The position numbers and the translations under genes are program-made. 64,000 nt of DNA from DATMER01 sp031390755 (GTDB taxonomy: Bacteria; Acidobacteriota; Thermoanaerobaculia; Multivoradales; UBA5704): contig JANMTS010000066.1 in NCBI GenBank assembly GCA_031390755.1, positions 43,304 to 107,303 of the forward strand. Reading direction: 5' to 3'. The notes below the pieces were generated by a model that made no database searches, had not been told where the DNA came from, and saw only the letters and a list, made by a program, of their open reading frames with translations. Position 1 is the stretch's first letter, and each line of letters starts with the position of its first letter. Positions 1 to 28,478 of this stretch are shown piece after piece.

Positions 1-1862
1 CCGAGTATCCGGACACGGCCGAGGCGTGGGTGCCGCTCGTGGTCGATCCCGGCCAGGCGGCGCGCGACCAGCGCAGCCTCATCCTGCTCGGCCGGCTGGC
101 GCCGGGCGTGACCCTGGAGGAGGCGAGCCGGCAGGCGTCGGACGTGGCCCATCGCCTCGCGGCTGCCCATCCCACGACCAACGAAGGCTACGGCCTGCGG
201 GCGATCTCGCTGCTGGAGTCGCGCGTCGGGCGCTACCGGCAGATCCTCGGCATCCTCGCCGCGGTGGTCGGCTTCGTGCTCCTCCTGGCCTGTGCCAACG
301 TGGCCAACCTGCTGCTCCAGCGCGCCATGATGCGCGAGCGGGAGATGGTGCTGCGCATCGTGCTGGGCGCGGGCCGCCTGCGGCTGTTGCGGCTGATGCT
401 CGTGGAGACGGCCGTCCTGGCGCTGGTCGGCGGCGCGCTCGGTCTCGTGGTGGCGCGCTGGCTGGCCGGCGTGGTGGTGGCGTCGATCCCGTTCCCTCTG
501 CCTCCCTATGTGCGTTTCGACCTGAGCCCGCCGGTGCTCGCCTTCGCGATGGCCACGGCGCTCCTGGTGGCGCTCCTCCTGGGGTTGGTGCCCGCGGTGC
601 GCTACATGCGCAAGGCGGGGGCGCGGACGCTGTCGCAGGAAGGGGTGCGCAGCGGCAGCTCGGTCGAGCGCAGGAAGCTGCGCAACGCCCTGGTGATGAC
701 GCAGGTGGCAGCGGCCTTCATCCTGCTCATCGGCGCGGCCCTGATGCTGCGCAGCTTCCAGCGGCTGCAGACGGTGAACCCGGGATTCGATCCGCAGGGC
801 CGGCTGCTGATCGAGGTGCCGCTGCCGGAGTCCAAGTACCCCGACGCCGGACGCCGGGCGGCCTTCTATCAGGAGGCCCTGGAGCGCCTGGAGTCCGTGC
901 CTGGCGTGCGGGCCGCGGCGGCCGTGTCGCACGCGCCGCTGCGCGGCTCCCTGCTCACCGGCTTCGAGGCGGAGGGCCGGGTGCGCGGCCCGAACGACCG
1001 GCCGATGATGACGGGCGTCCGCCTGGTGCAGGGCCGATATCTGGAGACCATGGGCCTGCCGATCCAGCAGGGGCGCGATCTTCAGCCGTCCGACACGGCG
1101 GAGACGCCCGGCGTGGCCGTGATCAGCCGGCGTATGGCGAGCCAGACCTGGCCCGGCGAGAATCCGATCGGCAAGCGGTTCCGCCTGGAGGCCGGCGGTA
1201 GCCAGGGCAAGGAAGGCAAGGCGGCCTGGTGGGAGGTTGTGGGGATTACCCGCGACACCCTCTTCGCCCTCAACCGCCCGTCGGGCAACGATGTCTACAT
1301 CTCCTACCGGCAGTGGCCGGAGCTGCCGCTCCAACTCGTCATCGATGCGGGGGGAGATCCTTCGGCGGTGGCCGGAGCGGTGCGCGGCGCGTTGCGCGAG
1401 GTCGATCCGGACCTGGCGGTGGACCACATCGAGACGCTGACCCAGGTGGTGGACGCCACGATCTGGTATCAGCGCCTGTCGGCCCGGCTGCTCACGATCT
1501 TCGCCGCGTTCGCGCTGGTCCTGGCGGTGGTGGGGATCTACGGCTCGATGTCGTACTCGGTGTCGCAGCGCACCCACGAGATCGGAGTGCGGATGGCGCT
1601 CGGCGCGCAGGTGCCGGACACGCTCCGCATGGTGGTGCGCGACGGCGTGCGGGTGACCGCGATCGGCATCGGCATCGGCCTGTTCGGCGCGGTGATCCTG
1701 ACGGGCGCGTTGCGCAACCTCCTCTATCAGATCAAAGCCTTCGACCTGGCCAGCTTCGTCGGTGTGGCGGCGATCCTCCTCGGGATCGCGGCCGCGGCCT
1801 GCTATCTCCCCGCGCGGAGGGTGGCCCGGATCGACCCGCTGATGGCCCTGCGCGGCGAGTAG
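1..1862 (+). CDS. ADOP-type ABC transporter permease (MacB/FtsX), 5' end outside the window
   Basis: The reading frame is open through the left edge (first full codon at base 3), so the N-terminus is missing. The visible ~620 residues contain the end of a MacB-like periplasmic domain, an FtsX domain with four hydrophobic stretches (around the motif LLLACANVANLLLQ), a second MacB-like domain, and a final FtsX domain carrying GIYGSMSYSVSQRTHEIGVR and the terminal PARRVARIDPLMALRGE. Two PCD-FtsX units in one chain is the 'acidobacterial duplicated orphan permease' pattern. These inner-membrane proteins resemble MacB-type exporters, but their substrates are mostly unknown and the partner ATPase is often encoded elsewhere. 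The sulfotransferase gene begins 17 bases after the stop and may be co-transcribed. A role in exporting the cluster product cannot be excluded, but nothing in the sequence shows it. Confidence 0.9.
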   Translation, partial: EYPDTAEAWVPLVVDPGQAARDQRSLILLGRLAPGVTLEEASRQASDVAHRLAAAHPTTNEGYGLRAISLLESRVGRYRQILGILAAVVGFVLLLACANVANLLLQRAMMREREMVLRIVLGAGRLRLLRLMLVETAVLALVGGALGLVVARWLAGVVVASIPFPLPPYVRFDLSPPVLAFAMATALLVALLLGLVPAVRYMRKAGARTLSQEGVRSGSSVERRKLRNALVMTQVAAAFILLIGAALMLRSFQRLQTVNPGFDPQGRLLIEVPLPESKYPDAGRRAAFYQEALERLESVPGVRAAAAVSHAPLRGSLLTGFEAEGRVRGPNDRPMMTGVRLVQGRYLETMGLPIQQGRDLQPSDTAETPGVAVISRRMASQTWPGENPIGKRFRLEAGGSQGKEGKAAWWEVVGITRDTLFALNRPSGNDVYISYRQWPELPLQLVIDAGGDPSAVAGAVRGALREVDPDLAVDHIETLTQVVDATIWYQRLSARLLTIFAAFALVLAVVGIYGSMSYSVSQRTHEIGVRMALGAQVPDTLRMVVRDGVRVTAIGIGIGLFGAVILTGALRNLLYQIKAFDLASFVGVAAILLGIAAAACYLPARRVARIDPLMALRGE

Positions 1863-1879
1863 CTCAGGAGATCGAGACC

Positions 1880-2878
1880 ATGGGAGATCCGTTCAAGAAC
1901 CACCCGCCGATCGGCGTCTGCGACCGGCCCTGTTTTTTCATCGTCGGGCCGCCGCGGGCCGGCACGACGATGGTGCGCCTGCTGCTCAACAGCCACCCCG
2001 GGATCGCGGTGCCGGCGGAGACCTGGTTTTTTCCGGTGGTCCTGCTGCGCGCCCGCCAGTTCGGCGACTTCAGCGCTCCCGGGCAGGTGGATGCCTTCGC
2101 GCGCGCGGTGGCCGGCGCGACGGCGGAGACGCTGCGGCCTGTCTCGCAGGTGTTCGGGGTGAGCGCCGAGGAACTGGCCGAGGCGGTCCGGTCGGCCGGC
2201 GCCCGGAGCTACGCCGACGGGTTCTGGGCGTTCCTCGACCTGCTCGCGCGCCGCGAGGGCAAGGCGCTCTGGGGCGAGAAGACTCCCTACTATTCGGCCT
2301 GGCTGGAGAAGCTCGGAGCGGCCTATCCCAACGGCCGGTTCCTCGCCATGGTCCGTGACCCTCGCGACGTGGTGGCTTCGCTCCACGGCATCGAATGGGG
2401 GCGGAAGACCTATCCGACGCTCGCGGACGGCGGCCTGCGCTGGCGCTATGCGATGGACGGCATCGAGAAGGCACGCGCGGGGCTCGGCGACCGGCTGATG
2501 ACCGTGCGCTACGAGGAGCTGGTGGCCGACCCGGAGGGCGGAGCGCGCTCGATGTGCGAGTTCCTGGGCGTGCCGTTCGACCCCGGGATGATGCGTTTCC
2601 ACGAGACCGCGGAGCGCGCCATGCCGCCGGGCGTCGACGGCTGGCATTCGCGGGTGAGGCAGCCGATCAACGCCTCGCGGGTGGGGCTGTGGCGGCAGCA
2701 GTACACGCCCGAGGACGTGGGGATGATCGAGCTGGCCGCCGGTCCGTCCATGGCCTCCTGGGGATATGAGCCGGAAGGCCGGGCGGCAACGCTCCGGAAC
2801 TACGCCCGCCTGGCCTCCTGGAAGGTGCGCAGCGCCAGGGGCAAGGTGCCCTGGATTCCGGTCGCGCGGCCGGTGTGA
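1880..2878 (+). CDS. PAPS-dependent sulfotransferase family protein
   Basis: This is a 332-residue cytosolic sulfotransferase that would move a sulfuryl group from PAPS to a hydroxyl or amine acceptor. The 5'-phosphosulfate loop is VGPPRAGTTMVRLLLNSHP near residue 18. The 3'-phosphate-binding segment is MVRDPRDVVASLHG near residue 158. The ATG at 1880 is chosen because AGGAG (1866-1870) lies 9 bases upstream and the P-loop sits at the usual distance from it; the frame stays open upstream but there it only shadows the ADOP gene. It ends 9 bases before the convergent end of the biosynthetic operon. Because the predicted lipopeptide is rich in hydroxyls (3-hydroxyacyl, beta-OH-Asp, Thr, Ser), the enzyme could be a tailoring sulfotransferase. 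The opposite strand and separate transcription leave this open; a housekeeping or glycan role is equally possible. Confidence 0.85.
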   Translation: MGDPFKNHPPIGVCDRPCFFIVGPPRAGTTMVRLLLNSHPGIAVPAETWFFPVVLLRARQFGDFSAPGQVDAFARAVAGATAETLRPVSQVFGVSAEELAEAVRSAGARSYADGFWAFLDLLARREGKALWGEKTPYYSAWLEKLGAAYPNGRFLAMVRDPRDVVASLHGIEWGRKTYPTLADGGLRWRYAMDGIEKARAGLGDRLMTVRYEELVADPEGGARSMCEFLGVPFDPGMMRFHETAERAMPPGVDGWHSRVRQPINASRVGLWRQQYTPEDVGMIELAAGPSMASWGYEPEGRAATLRNYARLASWKVRSARGKVPWIPVARPV

Positions 2879-3666
2879 CCGCGGTTTCTACAGGCGCCGA
2901 CGCAGCTCGAGCTTGAGGCGGGTTCCGAGATAGGGGCGGAAGCCGTAGCGCTCGTACTTCTTCATCCGCTGGTGACATTCGATCTTGTGGGTCAGGCGCA
3001 CGAGGCGCACGCGGTCGGTCAGCAGGTCGGTCCAGGCGTGCGGAGCGAAGTGCAGGCTCTGGCCGTCGAGCACGAACTGGATGATGCTGAAGTCGGCGTG
3101 CTGGAAGAGCCGCTGGGGGTCGGGGTCGAGCTGGAAGGTCGAGACGTGGACGATGGCGCCGTCGGGAGCCTTGAGCTCCAGGGCCAGGACGCCGCGGTCG
3201 GCGAGGCGCTCCGCGGTCAGCCGCGGGAATCGGTCCGGGGTGAGGGTCGCTGCGTCCGCGCCGCCGAAGTCGCCACAGTCGGGGCAGCGGAAGCGATCCA
3301 GCGGCGGCAGGAAGGGCACGTCCGGCGCGAGCCCTCCGATCCGCTCGGCGGGGCCGCCGCAGAGCTGGCACATCGGCCGGCGCGAGCGGAAGATGCGGAA
3401 GGTGAAGCCCCGCGAGAGCAGGAAGCGGCCGGACTCGTGGAGCGCCTCGACCGAGGGGACGAAGTAGTCGATGTCCGCATGGCTGGCTTCGCCCATGCCG
3501 GCGCCGCGGGTCAGCCAGCGGGGCACGGCGCTGCCGCCCAGCCAGAGGTTGTCCGACAGCAGCTCGCGGCGCGGCGGGTCGGGCAGGTCCAGGACGCGGC
3601 GCAGATCGTCGATCGCGACGGAGCCGCGGGCCGGGACGGCATCGGGCTTGAGGTGCTTCAGACCGA

Positions 3667-21827
<18,161 letters not shown>

Positions 21828-21831
<4 letters not shown>

Positions 21832-24800
21832 GAGCCCCCCCGGGGCCGGCGGGGGCCCATCCGTTCGCGGCGCTGGCGCGCCCGGTCGTCGGCCTCGTTC
21901 GGCCCGTCCGCCGAGCCGGACGCCGCCGGCTCGGCGAGGGCGCGGGCCAGGTTGGCGATCGTCGTCTTCGCCATCACCAGCGTGATCGGCACCTGACGGC
22001 GCAGGACCTCCTGCAGGCGGTGGTGGGCCTGGAGCAGGGTGATCGAGCTGCCGCCGAGATCGAAGAAGTTGTCCTCCACGCCCACCTTGTCGAGCCGCAG
22101 CACGCCGCGCCAGACCTCCGCCAGGTGGCGCTCGATCTCGCTGCGGGGCGCCACGAACGGAACCTCGGTCGCCCGCTTGTCGAGCGGCAGGGCGGCGAGG
22201 GCTGCGCGGTCCACCTTGCCGTTGCGGGTGAGGGGGAACGCGTCGAGCACGGCGAAGTGCGCCGGCACCATCGGGTCCGGCAGGCAGGACCGGAGGTGGC
22301 GGCGCAGGTCGTCGACGCGCGGCGGCGCCGCGGGATCGCCGGCGACGTAGGCGGCCAGGCGGATCTCGGCCCCGTCCTTGCGGGTCAGGACGACACAGCC
22401 GCGCACCGCCGGGTGGCGGGAGAGCGCGGCCTCGATCTCGCCGAGCTCGATCCGGTGCCCGCGCACCTTGACCTGATGATCGATGCGGCCGAAGGCCTCC
22501 AGGCTGCCGTCAGGCCGCCAGCGCACGAGGTCGCCGGAGCGATAGAGCCGATCGCCGGGGCGGTCCGAGAACGGGTGCGGCACGAAGCGCTGGGCGGTGA
22601 GGTCCGGCCGGTGCAGGTAGCCGCGGGCGAGGCCGGGGCCGCCGACCAGGGCTTCGCCGGGGACCCCGAGCGGCACCGGCTCGAGCCGGCTGTTCACGAC
22701 GTAGATCTGGAGATCGGGCATGGCCACGCCGATCGGGCTGCCGGCGCCGGCGGCGGTCTCTCCCGGCGCGATCTCCCGCCAGGTGACGTGCACGGTGGTC
22801 TCGGTGATGCCGTACATGTTGACCAGCCGGGGCGGGCGCTCTCCCCGCAGCCGCCACCAGGGGGCGAGGCTTGCCAGGTCGAGCGCCTCGCCGGCGAAGA
22901 CCACCCACTTCAGCGCCAGCTCGTCGCCGTCGCCGCGCCGGGATTCGGCCTGGATGAGCGGCAGGAAGGCCGACGGCGTCTGGTTGAGCACGGTCACCCC
23001 TTCGCGCCGCAGCAGGTCGCCGAATGCTTCGGGCGTGCGGCTGGTCCGAAAGGGGACCACCACCAGCCGGCCGCCGTAGAGCAGCGCGCCCCAGATCTCC
23101 CAGACCGAGACGTCGAAGGCGTAGGAGTGGAAGAGCGGCCAGACATCCTCCGGGCCGAAGCCGAACCAGGGCTCGGTGGCGCGCTGCAGGCGCAGCACGT
23201 TCCGATGGGTGATGACCACGCCCTTCGGGCGGCCCGTCGAGCCGGAGGTGTAGATCGCGTAGGCGGCGTTGTCGAGGCCGCCGGCCTGAGGGAGGGGGTC
23301 CGCGGGAAGAGCTTCGAGGTCTTCGCGCTCGCGATCGAGAACCACGGTCCGGGGCCGCGGCTCGGGGAGCTCCTCCCAATGGAGATGGTCGGTGATCAGG
23401 ACCGGCGGCGGGCTCTCTCCGCCGGCGTCGCCGAGACCGGCGAGAATCCCGGCCCGCCGCTCCACGGGATCGCGCGAATCGAGCGGCACGTAGAACCCGC
23501 CGGCCTTGAGCACCGCGATCACCGCCGCCACGAGCCCGATCGAGCGTTCGAGGATGAGGGCGACCGGCACCTCCGGCCCGACGCCCAGCGCCCGCAGCCG
23601 CCGGGCCAGCCGGTTGGACAGCCGGTCGAGCTCGGCGTAGGTGATCCGCTCCGAGCCGTGGCAGACCGCCACCGCCGCGGGACGCTCCGCCGCGACCGCG
23701 GCGAAGCGTTCGGCGATCGAGGTTTCGGCAAGCTCCGGGTCGCAGCGCTCCACCCAGGCTCCGAGCACCTGGCGCTCCTCCTCGGGATCGAAAGGGGAGA
23801 GCGTCGCGTGGGGCAGGTCCGGATCGGCGGCCAGGGAGGCGAGCGCGCGGGCGTAGAGGCGGCCGAGCGACTCGATCTGGGCGGGTGGCAGGCTGGAGGT
23901 GTCGGCCTCCAGGGTGAGGAACGGCCGCCCGTCCGCGAGGCTGATGCGGAAGTGGGCGACGAGGAGGAAGTTGGTGTCCTCGTAGCCGCGGAAGTCGACC
24001 ACCTGCAGCCGGCCGCTGCCGAGCAGCCCTTCGACGACGTGGAAGTGCACGTAGTTGAAGGCCGCCTCGAACAGCGTCACGCCCGGCCGGCTCGCCTGGA
24101 GGGCGGCGAGCGGGTAGCGGCGGTAGGGCAGGAGGTCGCGCTCGGCGCCGAACGTCGCCGCCACGAGGTCGCGCCACGAGCCGCCGGGCACGGCGAAGCG
24201 GACCGGCACCGTGTTGAGGAACAGTCCCCGTACGTCCTCGCCCCCCAGCTCCTCCGGCCGGCCGTGCAGCACGACCCCGGTCGTGACCTCGGCCCGGCCG
24301 GCGAGCAGCGACAGCGTCTTGAGGTGGACGGCGAGGACCAGGCTCTTGAACGGCAGCGCCGCCTCCCGCTCCAGCCGGCGCAGGCCGGCGTGGACCTCGG
24401 GCGGGATCTCCAGGCTGTGGTGCAGCCGGGCCGGGGTGTCCGTCGCGCCCGTCGCGGTGGCCGCGGTGGCTGCGGGGGGCGGCCAGCGCGGCAGGAAGGT
24501 GGGCTCGACGTCCGCCAGCCGCTCCTCCCAGAAGGCCTGGACCTCGGGCGACTCCAGGGCGGCCCGCTCCAGCGCCACGTACTCGCGGAACGCCACCGGC
24601 GGCGGCGGAGCCGGAGGCAGCGGGCGGCCGTCCTGATGCGCGAAGGCGCGCTCGAAGATCTCGTTGAGCGTCGAGTGGAGGCTCCAGCCGTCGAAGATCG
24701 CGTGGCACTCGGTCAGCGTGAGCTGGAAGCTGTCGCCCCCCCGGCGGTGGATGTGGAAGCGGATCAGCGGCGGCCGCGCCAGGTCGAAGAGGTTCCGCCG

Positions 24801-27800
24801 CTCCGCGGCCACGAAGCCGGCGATCTCCGCGTCCTGCTCCTCGGCGGCCATCCCCGACAGGTCGGTCACCGGCACCGGCAGGAAGGCCGCGCGGTGGACG
24901 AGCTGCAGGGGCTCGGACCAGCCGCTCAGGGCGAAGCCGGTGCGCAGGATCGCATGGCGGGCGACGACCTCCTGCACGGCCGCCTGGAAGGCCGCGGGGT
25001 CGAGCGCGCCGCGCAGGTGGGCGGTGTCGACGTTGTGGTAGAGCGGCACGGCGCCGCCGGCCTGCATGTGGAACAGCATCCCTGCCTGCAGACGGGTGAG
25101 GGGGTAGGCGTCCTCGACGTCCGCGGGCAGGAGGCCGCGGTCCTCGGCGGAGACCAGGGAGAAGGGCGCGGCCGGAGCCTGGACGGCGGGACTCTGCGCG
25201 GCCAGGGCCGCGGCGAGCTCGGCGATCGTCTGGTGCTGGAAGAGCTGCGGCAGCGACAGGTCGAGGCCGCGCTCGCGGGCGAGGGCCGCCACCCGGACGC
25301 TTCGGATCGAGTCGCCGCCCAGGGCGAAGAAGCGGTCGTGGGCCCCGACCCGCTCGACGCCGAGCACGTGGGACCAGATGCCGGCGAGGATCTCCTCGGC
25401 CTCGGTGCGCGGGGCCACGTAGCCGTCCTCGGATTCGCGGCGGGCCGCCTGCGGCTCCGGCAGGGCGCGGCGGTCGAGCTTGCCGTGCGCCGTCCGCGGC
25501 AACTCGCGGAGGACCACGATCGCGGCCGGCACCAGCGGCTCGGGGAGCTGGCGCTGGAGCGCGGTCCGCAGCTCGGCGGGCGAGGGGCCGGAGCCGTCGC
25601 GCGGCACCACGTAGCCGACCAGGCGCGGCTCTCCCGGGATGTCCTCGCGCAGCAGCACGACGGCCTCTCCGACGGCCGGCTGCGAGGCGAGCTCGGCCTC
25701 GATCTCGCCGAGCTCGATGCGGAAGCCGCGCAGCTTGACCTGGGCGTCGACGCGGCCCAGGTATTCCACCTCGCCGTCCGGCCGGTAGCGGCCGAGGTCG
25801 CCCGTGCGGTAGAGCCGCTCGCCGCCGTGCTCCGGCCAGGGGTCCGGGATAAAGCGTTGCGCGGTGAGCTCGGGCCGGTCGAGATAGCCGCGGGCCAGGC
25901 CGGCGCCGCCCACGTGCAGCTCTCCCGGGACGCCGACCGGCAGCGGCTGGAGACCCGGTCCGAGCACGTGCAGCGCGAGGTCCGGGATGGCCCGGCCGAC
26001 GCTTCCTCTCAGAGTGCCCGCGTCGGTCCGCGCCAGGGGCCGGAAGGTCACGTGCACGGTGGTCTCGGTGATCCCGTACATGTTGACCAGGGTCGGTCGC
26101 GCGTCGCCGAAGCGGTCGAACCAGGGGACGAGGCTCTGCGGATCGAGCGCCTCGCCGCCGAAGACGATCCAGCGCAGGGCCGGGGCGGCGGTATCGGACG
26201 CCAGGGACGCCAGCGCGGCGCGGCTCACCTGGCGGAACGCCGAGGGGGTCTGGTTGAGCACGGTCACGCCGTTGCGCACCACCAGGTCCCAGAACGCTTC
26301 CGGCGAGCGGCTCACCAGATAGGGGACCACCACGAGTCGGCCGCCGTAGAGCAGGGCGCCCCAGATCTCCCACACCGAGAAGTCGAAGGCGTAGGAGTGG
26401 AACAGCGTCCAGACGTCGTCCTCGCCGAAGCCGAACCAGGGCTCGGTGGCGGTGAACAGGCGCGCCACCTGGGCGTGGGTGACGACCACCCCCTTGGGCT
26501 TGCCGGTCGAGCCGGAGGTGTAGATGACGTAGGCGGCATTCCCGGGCTCCGCCCCGCCGTCCACCGGCGTGTCGTCGCCCTCGGCCGCGGCCTCGGCGAC
26601 GAGGAGCACGGCCGCGCCGTGCGGCGGCAGCGAGTCGAGGAGCGCGCGGTCGGTGAGGAGCACGGCCGGCGCGGCGTCGGCCAGCAGGAAGGCGAGGCGC
26701 TCCCGCGGGTACCCGGGATCGAGCGGCACGTAGGCGCCGCCCGCCTTGAGCGTGGCGAGGATGGCCACCACCGTGTCGAGCGAGCGGTCGAGACAGATCC
26801 CGACCCGCACCTCGGGGCCGGCGCCCAGGGCGGCGAGCCTGCGGGCCAGGCGGTTGGCGCGGCGGTCGAGCTCGGCGTAGGTGAGCCCCTCGCCGGCGTC
26901 ATCGACGCAGGCGAGGGCGCCGGGCCGCCGCGCGGCCTGCGCCTCGAAGCCGTGGTGGAGACAGAGCACCGGGAAGTCCGTGCCGCCGGCGCGGCTCCAG
27001 GCGCGGACCTGGGCGAGCCCGGCCTCGTCGAGGAGCGGCAGCTCGGAGAGGCGCAGGCGGTCGTCTCCCGCGGCTCCTTCGAGCAGCGCGGCGAGCTGGT
27101 CGAGCATGCGCTCGACCGTCGGCGCCTCGAAGAGGTCGCGGTGCGCCTCGAAGCCCAGGGTGAGGGCGTCCTCCGTCTCCTGGCCGAAGAGCGTGAGCTC
27201 GAATTTGGCCGTACCGGTCCGCGCCGCGAGGGGTGCGGTCCGCAGCCCGGGCAGCCGGACCGCGGCGTCGAAGGCGTTCTGCAGCGCGAGCACGGCCTGG
27301 AAGAGCGGCGTGCGGCCGAGGTCGCGCGCCGGCTGCAGCTCCTCGACCAGCAGCTCGAACGGCACGTCCGGATGGTCGTAGGCGGCGAGCGTGGCGGCGC
27401 GCACGCGGGCGAGCATCTCCGCGAAGGTGGGGTCCCCGCCGGCCTCGGCGCGCAGCACCAGGGTGTTGGCGAAGTAGCCGATCAGCGCCTCGGTCTCGAC
27501 CGGCCGGCGGTTGGCGATGGGCGAGCCCACCGTGAGGTCGTCCTGGCGCGTGAGCCGGTGGAGGAAGGCGGCGAAGGCGGCGAGCAGGGTCATGAACAGG
27601 CTCGCCTCGTGCCGCCGGCCCAGGCTGCGCAATCCCGCGGCGAGCCGCTCGGGCACCGGCCGCGCGAGGCGGAGGCCGCGCGACGACGGCACCGCCGGCC
27701 GTGGATGGTCGGTGGGGAGCTGGAGCACGGGCGGGTCCGCCAGCCGCTCGCGCCAGAAGGCGAGCTGGCGCTCCAGGCGCTCGCCGGTCAGCCAGCCGCG

Positions 27801-28478
27801 CTGCCAGACCGCGAAGTCGGCGTACTGGAACGGCAGCCCGGGCAGGGCGGGCGGGCGGCGCGAGAGCGCGGCCGTGAACAGCGCCTCGACCTCGCGCAGG
27901 AAGACCCCCATGGACCAGCCGTCGGCCACGATGTGATGGAAGTTGACCGCCACGGCGTGCTCCGCGGGGCCGAGCCGCACCGCGAGCGCGCGCAGCAGCG
28001 GGCCGGCGGCGAGGTCGAACGGCCGCCGCAGCTCCGCCTCGACGCAGCCCGGGAGGGCCGCCTCGCGCGCCGCCTCGGGCAGGCCGCCGAGGTCGACCAC
28101 GGGCAGGGGTATCAGGGGCATCGGGCCTGGCGGATGGACCACCTGGACCGGCTGGCCGGCCGTTTCGGCGAAGGTGGTGCGCAGGACCTCGTGGCGGCGC
28201 GCCACCTCGCCCAGGACCGCGGCCAGGATGGGGAGGTCGAGCTCTCCGGTCAGCCGCAGCGCGAGAGGCACGTTGTAGGCCGGGCTGTCCGGCTCCATCT
28301 GGTGCAGGAACCAGAGGCGCTGCTGCGCGAAGGAGAGCGGCGCCGGCCCCGTGTCCCCCCGCCTCGGGACGGCGAACCGCTCGTCGAGGGTGATCCCCTC
28401 TTCCTCCGCGAGCAGCAGGCGCAGCAGCTCGTGCTGCTCGGCGGAGAGACCCCGCCCGGTCGCCGGATCGACGCTCAT
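21828..28478 (-). CDS. NRPS, two modules: C-A(Thr)-T-C-A(Thr-like)-T
   Basis: 2,216 residues adding two residues to the chain. Approximate domains: C 48-480 (SFAQQRLWFL, HHIVADGWS near 185; L-acceptor type), A 530-1000, T near 1053 (FFALGGDSIRS), C 1120-1560, A 1610-2080, T near 2139 (FFDLGGSSITL). The first A domain reads DFWNVGMVHK, a threonine code. The second reads DVWNVAMVHK, differing at two pocket positions, so it is Thr-like but unconfirmed. The second C domain has CHAIFDGWS: the first His of HHxxxDG is Cys while the catalytic second His remains. Its N-terminus (AYPLTRLQAGMLFH) looks like a D-donor type, although no epimerase precedes it. The ATG at 28478 sits in an ATGA overlap with the upstream stop and is preceded by a strong AGAAGGAG 8 bases away. 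The C-terminal tail of ~30 residues is charged and probably a docking segment. Confidence 0.95.

Noticed and set aside
2876..2890. Terminator between the sulfotransferase and the operon end
   Set aside because: Only 9 bases separate the two convergent stop codons, and no hairpin with a T-run is visible.
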